64,000 bases of DNA from Fratercula arctica (lineage: Eukaryota > Chordata > Aves > Charadriiformes > Alcidae): positions 15,696,087 to 15,760,086 of the forward strand of contig CANTUZ010000002.1 in assembly GCA_947846985.1 (NCBI GenBank), written 5' to 3'. Both the position numbers and the translations under genes were made by a program. Below, one piece after another: positions 1 through 11,513 of the stretch. The notes beneath the pieces were generated by a model. It made no database searches and was not told where the DNA came from. It worked only from the letters and a program-made list of their open reading frames with translations. Numbering within the stretch: position 1 is the first letter of the stretch; the number at the start of each line of letters is the position of its first letter.

Positions 1-3000
1 CTGTTCTGCCAGAGACAATTAGGAATCTCTGTTCTGGACTATTGCCGTAGTAGTCATCTTGCAGAGAGGTGATGCATGCTCCTGGACGTGCAGTACTGTC
101 ATCTCTCCAGTAAAGGGGACAGCTGCAAATGAGCAGGATACCTTTCTCCCCATCTATAGTAGCCATTTCTGTTATTCTCATAACAGAATCTGATGCGAGA
201 GCCTCAGTCCTCTGATGTCTTATCAGACATCTGATACCTTATCCCAGCTGTTTGTCCCACCTGGATCCCTCGTCGTGCTGCTTATATTTGCCACAAGCCA
301 TGTATCTTCTAACAAAGAAGCCAGCTGTGAGCTCCATCTATTTTCCAAACTCTGTATATTTTGTCTTGTTCCCTTCATCATCACAGTAAGATTTTTAAGC
401 TGTATGGCAGCAAAATAACTTTTTGCTGCTGTTTTCCCCCTGGACTATGTACCTCTTACCCTGCCATTGTGTTGGGGGGATCAGTAGTAGTCCTCATCAT
501 CTGCTGCTTGGGAATGTTTGTCCATTTTCAAACAAATTAAACCAGCCATAGAGCTTCTGAGAAATGCCGGTTTAAAGCTTTTTGTTTTCCTGCTACCAAT
601 TATAGCTGTGAAAAGTAGTCCTTGGGAGAAATCTCAGAAGTCACCCTTCTTCTAAAGACAACTTCCGATTTTCATTAACCAGGAAGTTAATGAGGCTTTT
701 GACTCTTTTGGATTTTTTTTTCCTGATCTTAGTTCTTCAAGGGCTTTTGTAATCTTATTATGGAAATAGTGCCAACAGATGTTTGCAATTTTGCATCCAC
801 TGCAGATCTATGACTGCATAGGCGACTCTGGATGTTGATTAGTGGGGAAAAGCGGGTGAAGTTAGATTGTTGGTAGGTGTTTGGGTGGAACAAGAAGGAG
901 CTCCGATTTCATTCAAGAAAATAAAGGAAGGAGGCGTTCATTTAAGCAAGGTCATTGCATGGTGGAAATGTTTGTGAAGTTTACAATAGGAAGAGTCTTC
1001 TGTTAGACCAACAAATAGACCCTTGTCCAAACATATTCTCATTTTCTTCTGTCCCTTTGTCAGTTTGCAAATGGCTTTTGTGGTAGCACTGAGGTGAGAC
1101 TGAGGTGAAGTAGACTGGAAACCCAGCATGGCAAACCTTGCAATCGGTCTTGAACGTATTCGTGACTTGGGAACAACCAATTTTGGCAGTTGCCAGAAAC
1201 AGGAGCTATATTATTAGTTATGTGCCTCTCTACGGTCCTCTGTCTTTTCAGTTGTATTCCAGTTTAGTCGTGATTTACACTACCATATTTTGAAAGCCAA
1301 AAAAACCTCACCTAAGAGTGTGCTGGGGCTGGAAGGATGTGTAGTGGTCAATGGCATTTGCGTGTTTGTCCTCCATGCTGTGGTGAAGTCTTTTGAGTAG
1401 GCCTCACTCCCAAAGAAGCATCTGGTGCAAAGGTGGGGGGAGAAGGAGTCAGCCTGCCCTACAGGACAAAGAATTGTGGACTTGGGAATCCAGGCACAGC
1501 CTGTGGTGACAATCAGCCTGCTTGGGTTGGGCCCTGATGGCAGGATGGGAGGTTATGGCCAGCCCAGTTGGAGCTGCAGGTTTCAAACTCCCTCCACTTT
1601 TGAAGGAAGCAGGTACCAAAAGGCAGGTGTCTGCAGCTATGGTCAGAGCAGGAGTACTGATGCTTCAAAATTCTGGTTTTGAAAATAGCACCATTAGTGT
1701 GATGTCGATGTTCTTTGTTCCTTTCTCTGCAGCATAATGAGGCAAAATCAAATAAGCCGAAGTGCAATAGAAGTACAGAGTTAAAGATGTGTGTAAAATT
1801 TCTAGTCAGAATTTCAAAACTATGCAGCAGACTGTAGCTTTTTCCCCCCCAATGTTTCTTCTCTGCGACTGTAATTTCTATAAATTGTTATGCCCTATGT
1901 GAATATTGCATGCTCCCTTCCAGTTGGATCTTCTGAAGATGAATTGTACTAATTAGGCTAATATTAAGATAGTAACTACCCGTAATTTTTACTGTTATAC
2001 TGCACCTTATCACAAAATTCCCTTTTAATAGGATACAAAATACCCTTTTTGAGTTGTCAGCTTGAAATACTCATGATTGTTTCTGTAAAGATGAGGTGAC
2101 TGAGGTATTTATGGATGTGTCTGCATGGATAGAGGAAGACTACGCAAAGCATTGATCACAAACAAGGGTTTGCTTTCTGTAACAGGTTAGTATGTCCACA
2201 AAGTGTCATTCTCTGGTGGGCCTATGCTGAAGCGTTCTTCAGTTTGTAATATTGCGGGTGTTGCTGTGCAGATGCAGTTTGGGATTCCTGGTGCAGGTAT
2301 TTATAAAGTAAATAACAGCTGCTAACCAGTTCCCAACAGCTGAGCTTCCTCATAGTGAACTGACACAAATTGTAGGGCTTATGGCTTCTTTCTGTTAAAG
2401 AATTTAGTGCCTGGTTGGATTGTCTTGGTGTCTTCAGAACTGAAAGATTTTGGTTTAGCTGTCATGGTGGTGTGGTTTTTTCCTTTCTTTATTTTTGTTT
2501 TTATTTTTAAAACCAAAATCTTCCATCCCCCAAGGAAATACTGGTATCACCTCCAAGAGTGGTTTTGTGCATGGTGGAAAAAGTGTGCACGTATGATGGG
2601 CTGACTTAGGGATCTAGAAAATAAAAAGGCAAGTGCTTTTTCATTAAAGAGCCTTAGTTCTCTGTTCAAAACTTAAAATAAAAGGGCGTAAGGATTGGAA
2701 ACAAGCAGCAGCTCGTCATACAGCCTTGAGCAGTGCTCACCTCCACGGCACGAGGGGCTCATGAAGAGGAGATGCTCCTCTCAGTCATTTCCTTTCAGCC
2801 TTTGTCAGTAATCAGAACACTTTTAAATAGCAAAACACAAATTGCCAACTGATCCTCAACTTGGTGATAGAACGTCTTATATCAGTTTTCTGGTCTGATT
2901 CCCAAATTTGGTACACAAAACAGAACCCCCCACTTGTGCTGTGTTTATGGAAAGTGGACACAATGTTGGGTTTTTCCCAATGAGGTTCATGAGAGATCAT

Positions 3001-6000
3001 ATTAGTTTAACCTTTTCATGTTAAGGTGTGGATGAGAATGTTGTGGCAGGAATATAATTTTAACACCTACTGTTGGGAAAATAAATTGAAAATGTTTAAT
3101 ACACGACACTGGTGGTAAATAGCATTCTGTTTGTTAGAATTAATACCTATTGTGTGTGTGTTAGATACATACAAGATATGATTATGTTTTATAGAAAAAC
3201 AGCTTGTTACTATCTTACTGAAATATGTTTCTGTTAACTATTAATGCTCTGGTGCAATTCTGCAGTCTTTTCAGTGAATATCCATAGTTCTAAGATAAAT
3301 ATGTAAATAACAATAAAGAAAACCTTTGAAATTCAGCAATCGCTGTGTACTTCAAAACACAGTCCTATGATTGATTATCCAAATGGGTGAATCTTCTTCC
3401 AAAGCTCTGGTCACACAGGCACCTCAACTGTGTTGCGTGCAGTCTTTTAACACAGGTAAGGCAGTGAGCAGCTTCGGAGTCTTTCAGACTTTGTCAAAAT
3501 TCACGTTTTCACAGCAGGCTTCACAGGGAGGTGTCCAGTGGCTTCCAGCTGCTGCTGTTTGCACTGGTACATGAAATCCCTTTCTCCTCTACATCTCCTT
3601 GTAAGAACAATTCATTATGGTAGTTATATGTTTATTCTCACTTTGCTTAAAAATAGATTGTGAAGGGTAAAAAGGAAAACCAAAGAGAGAGCCCCACCAC
3701 CCCAAGCATTCAGTGTCCAGGTGCTGCCCAGGATTCAGCTCAAGTGCAATTGGAAAAGATGATGAAGCAGCTTTCAAAGGAGAGAGACCTAATCTACGTG
3801 CTTCCTTCCTTAAATCCCCCTCTCTACCAAACTGAACATTTCTTTCAAAACAGCACATTTAGTGGCCTGTAGTATGCAATGCATTGAAATGGCTGTAAGC
3901 AGTGAAATAAATCTTTCATTTTATTTCTACTTTGATTAGTTATTGACATTTTGTCTCTTTGTGACCCTCTGCATATTAATATTTAATATGCAAAAGGATA
4001 GGGTACGTGAGATCTATGCGAACGTTCAGGTTTCTTCCCAGCAGTAACCTTGCTTAAGGAGAAATATTGATCAGTTCTTAAGACAAGTAAAGGGGCAGCT
4101 CCTCTGGAGACCTGCTCCTATACCTCAGGTCAGGTTGTTTTTCGTTCTTCGTGCATTAAGTTCCACGTTGGTGATAGCGCTCAGAGCTTTCTACAACGTT
4201 TCAAATGTAGATACTGAACTGGCCAGCAAGTTAAGCTCCAGGCAATTACATATCCTCCTTTTACAACCAAGTATCACTTTTGTTGCTGCTGGTTTGGAAG
4301 TATGTCTGTGTGTATTTACATGTATATATAAGGATTTTGTAGGGAGTTTGCAAGCAATGTCTCAGCTTGTAGCCAATTATGACCTTTTTTCGAAATAGTC
4401 TTCTGAAGGAAATTTTGGACGTAGAAAGTCGTTAGCTAATTTGGACATGATTGGGATTTTTTGGGGGTCTAAATTGGGTGTGTGAAAACTCTGCTTTCCA
4501 GCTCAGAGTGTCACTAATCCAATTTGTTGATTTAAAAGATAAGATTGCTTGACTGTAAATTTAATCTAGGCAAGGTCACTGGGAAAATTTGGACTCGGCT
4601 AAGCTGGCCAAAGAAGGAATGTCTTTGTGCAGAGCACAGGCTCTATCTGCTGAAATTAATTTTCTCAGTGGAGAAGGCAACAATTTTATTTATTTTTCTT
4701 CTCTCAGTTTCTCTTTGTTTCATTGCTGCATGTATTTTGCTTGAAGCTTTCAAAACCATCATATCTGAAAAGTGGGAGTTCTTCTGCAACCCTCTACAAA
4801 TATGACTGGCTGATGACACTGAGGGATTAATGTGCAATTAAAATTAAGATAATAAATAGCTCAGCATCTAGGCTGGCTTGGACCATGCTAGTATACTATG
4901 GCAGCATTCTCTAAAAAAACCAAGAAAATCCTCTGACAAAAAATCACTTTCTCTGAGAAGGCTAGACAGTTTGTAAAAGTGTCTGTCACTCTGCGAAATG
5001 TACATACTCCTGGTGTGTTTGGTAGTACTAAATGGGTTTGCTTTTAAATGAGCTAGTGTATTTGCAGCCAAATTTATTTGTCCTCCTGCTGGCTCCTGTA
5101 ATCAAACGTCATAAGTATGACCGTATAACATCATAAACTTCTTGACAGTAACGAGTTGACTACTGCATTTTCTCTGGCACCTAGAGTCTTGAAGCCGTTA
5201 GTTACGTTAATGTAATAGACCGTCTGCCCTAGCCTTGGTGGGACCCATGTCTGTGAACCTTCAGTAGAAGGTGGAGATTAAGTTCCTCCTTTCATTCTGC
5301 TGAGGCACAGCAGTAGCCACATGTCCTACGGCATCTCCTCCAGGCTGGGAAACACATACACCAGGAGCGATACAACATTTTGGAGGTGTTTACAAAAATA
5401 ACTACGGAGTGTAATTCAACATAAGGGCTGAATTATTGGAGATGAGAGCTGAGCAGATGGCTTAATACTAAGATTTATGAGTCACCTGAGATGCTGAACA
5501 TTAAATACATGCATATTTCTTCCTATTCTTAGGGATCTGTAAGTTTTTCATTCCTCTAGTACCCTTATTTGGTGCCATCTGGCCTTTTGTGGTAGGTATT
5601 TTTAGAGTAAGCCAGTTGGGTAATAAAATATTTTTGTTATAGGTGTACAACTGGAGAGTTAATAAAAGGTCAGCCGATCACTGTAGAAACTGGTTTTGTT
5701 TGTGTTATTACTGCTCTTTAGGAAATTACTACCTCTGTTAATCCCCTAGCTAGCAGAAAAAATCGTTTAAGGACCTACCTGCTTCAATGCAAAGCCAGCC
5801 GGCCTCAGTGGTGATCATGGGTGTGTGAACTAACCTGGATGCCAAGGATCAGATCTGCAAATCACACTCCAAAACTCATGACCTTACTGCACTCTCTAGT
5901 GCCAGTTTAGCTTCCTAAATGTTGGACCATCCTTTTTTCAATTATAACATTTATTAATAACTTTCAGCTTTGTATTTATAGCTTCCATTTTTAGAAAACA

Positions 6001-8201
6001 TTGAATTGAGTTTAACAGAATGTTAATTTAACAGAAAAATTATTCATTTTCTGGATGTGTTTTTTTTTTTTTCCTTTCGTCTTTTTTTTCTGTCTCATGG
6101 CATGTTTATTTTGAACAGGGTGTGGATATATTTTCATTTCACTTGGCTGAGTGCCTTTCCCACCCTAGCCACATGAACAAGAGGGAACATCTTTCAATTC
6201 AGAAGTTGGCAAAAATAATGGAGCAGCAAAATTCCACCCTTGGGAAAAAGTTAGGTATTCTTTTAAGAATGTGAGAAAAGCAGCAGGTTTTGCCTTAAGG
6301 TACCAGGGTGAAAATTGCTATCTTTGCATGGGATCTTTCATTAACACATGGAAAAACACAGAGAACACATGGAAAGATGTACAGAAAAGTGCTGCTCCTT
6401 GGAGAGAATATCAGCTTTTCTTTACTAGGGAGTTTGGGGCATTTTGGATATTCCGTATGTATATTCACCTGGAGTACTGGTGATACACCAGCCGGTACTG
6501 GATGATGTTTCTGGTTTTCTGAAACTCATTTTTCATCTTTACTAGCTTTGTTCAGAAGCACTGACATCATTAAGAGAAATTATTTCTGTCCAGTATAGTT
6601 TAAATGAAAAATTATTGATCAATACTGTATATATCTGAGGAGGTGTATAAACAACATGTATTGGAGCAGCTTCCTATTTTCATATTTCAAGAATAAACAA
6701 AAGAGGGTAAATGATTCAACTGTGAAGGATCAGAGAAGTTTTAGTCTTGATCAGGGAGTGCAATGATTTATGCCATTAACCAATTGTTGATGGTAGTCAA
6801 GTCACAGATCTGCTCTGGCAACTGGAAGATCCCAAGGGATAATATGCTGCAACCCAATAGGAGCTAAAATGTAGTTTGCAATGAGATGGACAACAACAGG
6901 AGAGTAATATGGGGAGCAGCATAAGAGGAATATGAGTAGCAGTCTCTCATGCTGCGTTCTTGAGCAACATGGTTTTTAGCAGTGTGGATAAAATTAATAT
7001 TAAAGTTATTGCTTCTGTTGCAAAGTTTCTATCTGGCTGCACTCTTACAAAGCATGTAAGACAGGGAAGTCTTGTCTGTGGGTGTTTGCACATCTTGAAT
7101 TCAAGTTTGACAGGAAGAAAACTTTTTCTTTCAAAACATCCATTGTGAAATTTCTTAGTTTAGCAAACTGGGAGCTGTGGTAAGAGCAGTTGTATTAGTC
7201 CTAAGTGCCTGAGTGTGTGTGCTTTCTGTATAGCTACTTAACTGATAGTGCGGAGAACGGCTGTCATGCTGTCTCTGACAATGTCACATACTTCAACTGT
7301 AATTTCTACATTGGTTTCTAGTTTATTGATTGGAGATTGTGTAGACTGCACTAGCGGGAAATCCCCGTAAGTGCAGCAGAGGTTGAGAAATGGTAGCTTG
7401 ACTGCTAGGAAAAAGAAATCTTATGTATTATTACAGAGGTCACCAAAGTTTGTAAAAATGTATGAATTGGCTGCTTTCTGGAGGGTTTATTTTTTGCAGT
7501 GTTTAAGATGTCATATACTGGCTGTGATATTTATATTTCCAGAAGAGCACGATATTTTGATGTTCTAATGTCACTGTTCATAGTCAAGCTCTATCATTAT
7601 CATTTATAGGGCCCAGTCAATGAGATCAGCACTTTACAGAAATGAAGTTCCTGGTTAGAGGATTTTTCATTCTAATTATGTAATTAACATGAATTAATTT
7701 ATTAACTTGCAGATGAATAAGGATTAGCAAAATGATTAAAAATGAAAAAAAACTATTAAACTTTTCTATATTACAGTTTCTTTTTTTGTATGCTTAAACC
7801 TGGACTGTACCATCTGATGGAACAGTTGTTTCACCGCAAGAATTTATATTTACAGCTGAGTTTCCTATGTGGATAAAACTGTTCTCCATGGTAGGATGCA
7901 AGTCAAAAAAGTTCTAAAAATGCAGCAAAGCTAAATGGTGTACTGTGACTGGATAAATTTATTAAAATGAAATTTCAGGGAATGTACATAATGTATAATG
8001 CGTGTATTGGTAAAACATTTAACATCTGTTTCATATTACTGGCAGTGACACCTCTACAGTAGTTTCTTGAGGAACTTGAAATTGCTAACACAGTTACAGA
8101 GCTTTAAGTTACCAGGCTGCTTGGGACTTAATTCTGGCTTTATTGAACATCTGTGGAGTAATCGTTTTTCTGTTTTTTAATTTTTTTCCCTATTTCCTTA
8201 T
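1..8201. other. AT-rich non-coding stretch, no gene recognised
   Basis: Six-frame reading gives only short open frames (under about 90 codons), none with a recognisable domain. A donor-like CAG|GTAAGG lies at about 3452 on the plus strand, but no convincing acceptor precedes it. A poly-T run lies at 6060-6072 and a short perfect inverted repeat at 3971-3991 (separate entry). Intron or intergenic DNA is the simplest reading. A diverged old repeat could be hidden here, because such copies cannot be recognised by eye. Confidence 0.7.
3971..3991. repeat. Short perfect inverted repeat (9-bp arms)
   Basis: GCATATTAA and TTAATATGC are exact reverse complements separated by TAT. The whole is AT-rich apart from the terminal GC pairs. 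It could be a cruciform-prone site or paired homeodomain-like (TTAAT) binding sites. A 9-bp perfect arm pair also arises by chance in 64 kb of AT-rich DNA, so function is not implied. Confidence 0.6.
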
Positions 8202-8274
8202 GTTTGGGGTTTTTTTGGGGGTGTGGTGGTGGTTTTTTGGTTTGTGTTTGGGGTTTGTTTTTTTTTTTTTTTTT
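8202..8274 (+). repeat. G/T-rich low-complexity tract ending in poly-T
   Basis: The plus strand is almost purely G and T for about 70 bases, with GGGG runs alternating with T runs, and ends in 17 consecutive T at 8258-8274. The strand asymmetry is strong: the minus strand is A/C only. Four G runs (around 8206, 8217, 8239 and 8250) could allow a G-quadruplex on the plus strand or its transcript. No coding content. Confidence 0.85.
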
Positions 8275-10940
8275 CCATAGTGACAGTTGTAGTTAGCTGC
8301 CTAATTACAGAGTCATTGCAAATCTTCCTTCTTTAGAGGCTTGCTAATGGCAGTCATTGATTAACGAGAAGCTACGTTAAGGTGTCATTATATAACCACT
8401 GAAACGTTTCTTTCCATTTCATGGTCAGTGGCTCTTGTTGACCCCACTGATTAGATCATAAATGCAGAAATGTCCTATTGGAAGTTCTGAGGTTCAGCTA
8501 AGGGCAGGAGAGAAGATGCTTTTAATACTGTTTTATTGTCAGGCCATGTTCAAAAATAATCCAGAATTTTATTGATGCATTTCACATCTAGGATATAAAT
8601 TGTTCTTGGGGAAAATATTGCTCACAAAGGTAATTTGGAATATAGGCACACAAGAATCTAGACAGTTCAGTACTTAATCTCTGATTTCAAGAACAGGTAT
8701 TTCTACTTATCTTTCGTAATACATAATATAAATATATATATGTGTATATATACCTGAAAACGTCAGACTTTGGCAAAATTAGTCTTTCACTGTTGATTTC
8801 ATTGTTTGTTCGCCGCCTCCGCAGTTTCAGAAGTCTCTACCTTCATGTGTAAATAATCCATAGGTGCTCATGTAGAATGTTAATAATTACAAAATATGAT
8901 TAAAATAATAATTAAGTAACCAAATGAAGCACTCCTCATGAAGCAATGCTAGAATTAAAGCTCTACATGTACATTTTTAATTTCCATAAGTCTTTTCCTC
9001 CTTGGGTTTAATTTCTTGTGGCTGTGAAATGCAAACTGGAAACCACATTTGGCGTCAGCCGGTTTTTGAGAGTTTAGTTCTGCTGCCCAAACCTCTGCTA
9101 ATGCTGTAATGCATAGAAGTAGGGTATTACCCTCAGTCTCACTTTGCATACAGGTAAGCAGGAAATAATCCACATGTTTAACCAGTGCAGTACGTAAGAG
9201 GAGTGTTTTCAGTTACTGACTATGGGAGAACATGAATGTTGGCTGGTGAAGACTTTTCTGCCTCTTTCTACTGAACTGCGTATATTTCACTTGCTCCATT
9301 CCAGCCTCTTCCATCTTGCCTCGCTTTTGTCTCGGTTCTTTTATCTGTATAGTTCCAGTTCCTTGTTCTTCTTGCCCAGGACCTTTTATTACCCAGTCCT
9401 AGTGTCTGCCCTCCCTTCCTCTCCTTTGAACAGATTTCTTTCTTTTTTTCCGCCCTGCTGTCGTGAGCATCAATTTGAGCCATTACTAGTAAAAGTGTCT
9501 GCTGTGCTTGCCATAAGAGGCATATAAAAGGAACATGCCCCTAAGAAACTGATGATCCTTAGGGGAAAGTTTATAATCCAAATTAAACAGGGTACTAAAA
9601 CTTGCTGTTCTCAATAAAGAATCAATTTCTATGTGTTCCTTTGGTGCAGGTAGTTTATGGCAGCTAGCTGATCGTAGTATTTTTGCTAGTGTTCATTTTA
9701 GCAGAGGATTTATTCTGAAACATTTAACTGTTTTGAACTTGATTTTTCAAAAAACGTAAAAAATCAAATCCCCTGCAAGATAAATCTGTTTGCTCTTCAT
9801 GGCTTTTCTGCAGCTGAAGTCAAATGCATTCAGGTTAGCTGGTTCCCGTGTTGCCATCCTGTCTAAACTTTCTTCCGGGCTAGAAAATTGATAAGTATCT
9901 GATAACCGCTGTGGAGACAAAACAGAAACATAAAGATCATATGTTGTGTAATCATCCTGATTACTCTGAGCAGTACTATGCTGCAGGTTTCACTAATCAA
10001 GATTAATTGTGATCTAGGCTACGTGAACTGCCATGTAGAGTGGATTGTAATTAAATAAAAATATAATCATTTTAACATTGTGCCACTAATATGTATTTAC
10101 AATAGGTAGTACTTTTGAAAAGACTCTTATTCCCTACAGTGATTAGGAAGCTGAGTTATATTTTCTAACTGCACAGATGTTGTTAAAAGCTCATATTTCA
10201 GGCCATAAAGACTTATTATATTTGAGGTTGTACAGCAATAGAAAAATGGTTTGTGCATCTGTCTATTGTGTGAGACGTGAAAACTAAAAAATATCTAGAA
10301 TGGTAGAGATTTATGGAAAACTTAATGTGTGTATATATATAGTTTTAAATATGTGGTAGGTAATTTATAGCAGGGCATTGCTAGCAAAAAAAAATTGCTT
10401 TGACAGGTCTTTACAACTCAGAGGTAGAAAATACTTAATACAGTGTGTTATAAGAGAATCGCCTCTGTTTCAGCTTTCTCAGCATAAGTTGACAGGTCTT
10501 AACTTGACTTCTTTCACGTGGTGTCTTTGAATTTTTATCTAGAATGGATTGTACAAATGCTCCACTTTGAGGCTTAATGAACCAAAACATTTTGGGGTAT
10601 GTATACTCAGGTTGTTTTGTGTAGGGGCCTAAATCTATATTCCAGAATATTCTCTTGTGTATTCTGACAACTAGAAATGTAATAAGCTTAAATACTTCTT
10701 CTTTTAATAAGGAAATAGGAGTGCATCCTTGGCAACCGTACAAAAGCATTAGAAACTTAAGCATGCTAGTGGATTTCTGCCCATCTCCCAAATGGGGTTT
10801 TTGGGTGACTTTTCTCTCTGCTGCTACTGTTTCCACCTCTTGACCGTTGCTTTTATTAGATACTGCTTTGTTGGGTGTCTGCGCTTCCATCCCCACGCCT
10901 CTCATGGATAATGGAGTATACCTCAGAAGATCTTTAATTA
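8275..10940. other. AT-rich non-coding stretch, no gene recognised
   Basis: An alternating AT tract lies at about 8730-8754 and a pyrimidine-rich segment at about 9390-9460. The longest open frame is 156 codons on the minus strand (10435-10905). It has no recognisable domain and is compatible with chance. A donor-like CAG|GTAAGC occurs at about 9153 (+) without a usable acceptor in an open frame. No repeat family recognised. Confidence 0.65.
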
Positions 10941-11162
10941 CGCTGGCCGGGTGGGTGCTCTGCTAACAAGGGCTCCGTCGCCCCGCAGCTTCCTGCCCGG
11001 GCAGGATATTACTTAGAGAAGGCGGTTTATTGACCTTGTGTGGGCTGGGCGGGAGCCATGCTGGGGTTGGGAGTGTATCGAACACTTGCAGGGAGATTGT
11101 ATCGATGGAGGGGGGCGGGGGGGCGCAAAGCCACGGTGTCATGAGTAGAGCCGTCTTGTGCG
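10941..11162. promoter_or_regulatory. CpG- and G-rich island-like patch
   Basis: Counting by eye gives 15 CpG dinucleotides in about 222 bases and a visibly high G content. Comparable stretches nearby hold none to two. The patch includes a GGAGGGGGGCGGGGGGGCGC block at about 11107-11126, which fits Sp1/KLF-type GC boxes and a possible G-quadruplex, and two ATCGA sites (11078, 11101). It is shorter than a classical CpG island. A small promoter, an enhancer or a GC-rich exon are all possible. No ORF of note begins in it on the plus strand. The minus-strand candidate exon at 11397-11513 lies 235 bp away, upstream of the patch in that gene's sense. Confidence 0.35.
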
Positions 11163-11396
11163 TTCAGCTGAGATTTTATCTGTGAGCACCAGATACAGTG
11201 GGCTTTTTCTAAATGTGATTTTCTTTCAGAAGATGTGCTTGTTAAAACCGAAGGAAATTAAATTCAAACGGGCTCTCAGATAATATTGAGTCAAGCAAAT
11301 AAATGGATAAAAGCAAGGAAGCTCTGGCCAGCAGTGTCGGGGGTCTTTCCCCATCCACCACGGGCTGGCCTGGCTGCCTCAGGTGCAGTGACTTAC

Positions 11397-11513
11397 CCGT
11401 GGCCTGTAGGATCATGTCCTGCCCTGTGGTCTCCAGGCGTACATTAATCGTCATGCAAGCTTTAACTGAGTGACCCATGAGCAAAAACTTGGTTAGGAGC
11501 CCTGTTCTTCTGC
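11397..11513 (-). other. Candidate internal exon (unidentified)
   Basis: Seen: on the minus strand a perfect donor, CACGG|GTAAGT, lies at the 11397/11396 boundary. Upstream is an acceptor-like TTTCCTCCAG|GC ending at 11514. The 117 bp between are open in one frame only. They encode about 39 residues, including the pieces LLTKFLLMGH and MTINVRLETTGQDM. Both ends fall in phase 1, so the exon would be symmetric and could be skipped in frame. A nearer acceptor (GGTCACTCAG, exon 11397-11465, 69 bp) gives the same phase. The open frame continues upstream to about 11649. No protein family is recognised. Without homology or RNA evidence this is a weak call, since many GTAAGT sites in introns are decoys. 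Confidence 0.2.

Noticed and set aside
3371..3460. Exon ending at CAG|GTAAGG near 3452
   Set aside because: One frame is open from 3371, but there is no adequate pyrimidine tract and acceptor inside it, and a stop lies just upstream.
10435..10905. 156-codon minus-strand open frame
   Set aside because: No recognisable domain or splice context, AT-rich composition like its flanks, and length within chance expectation.
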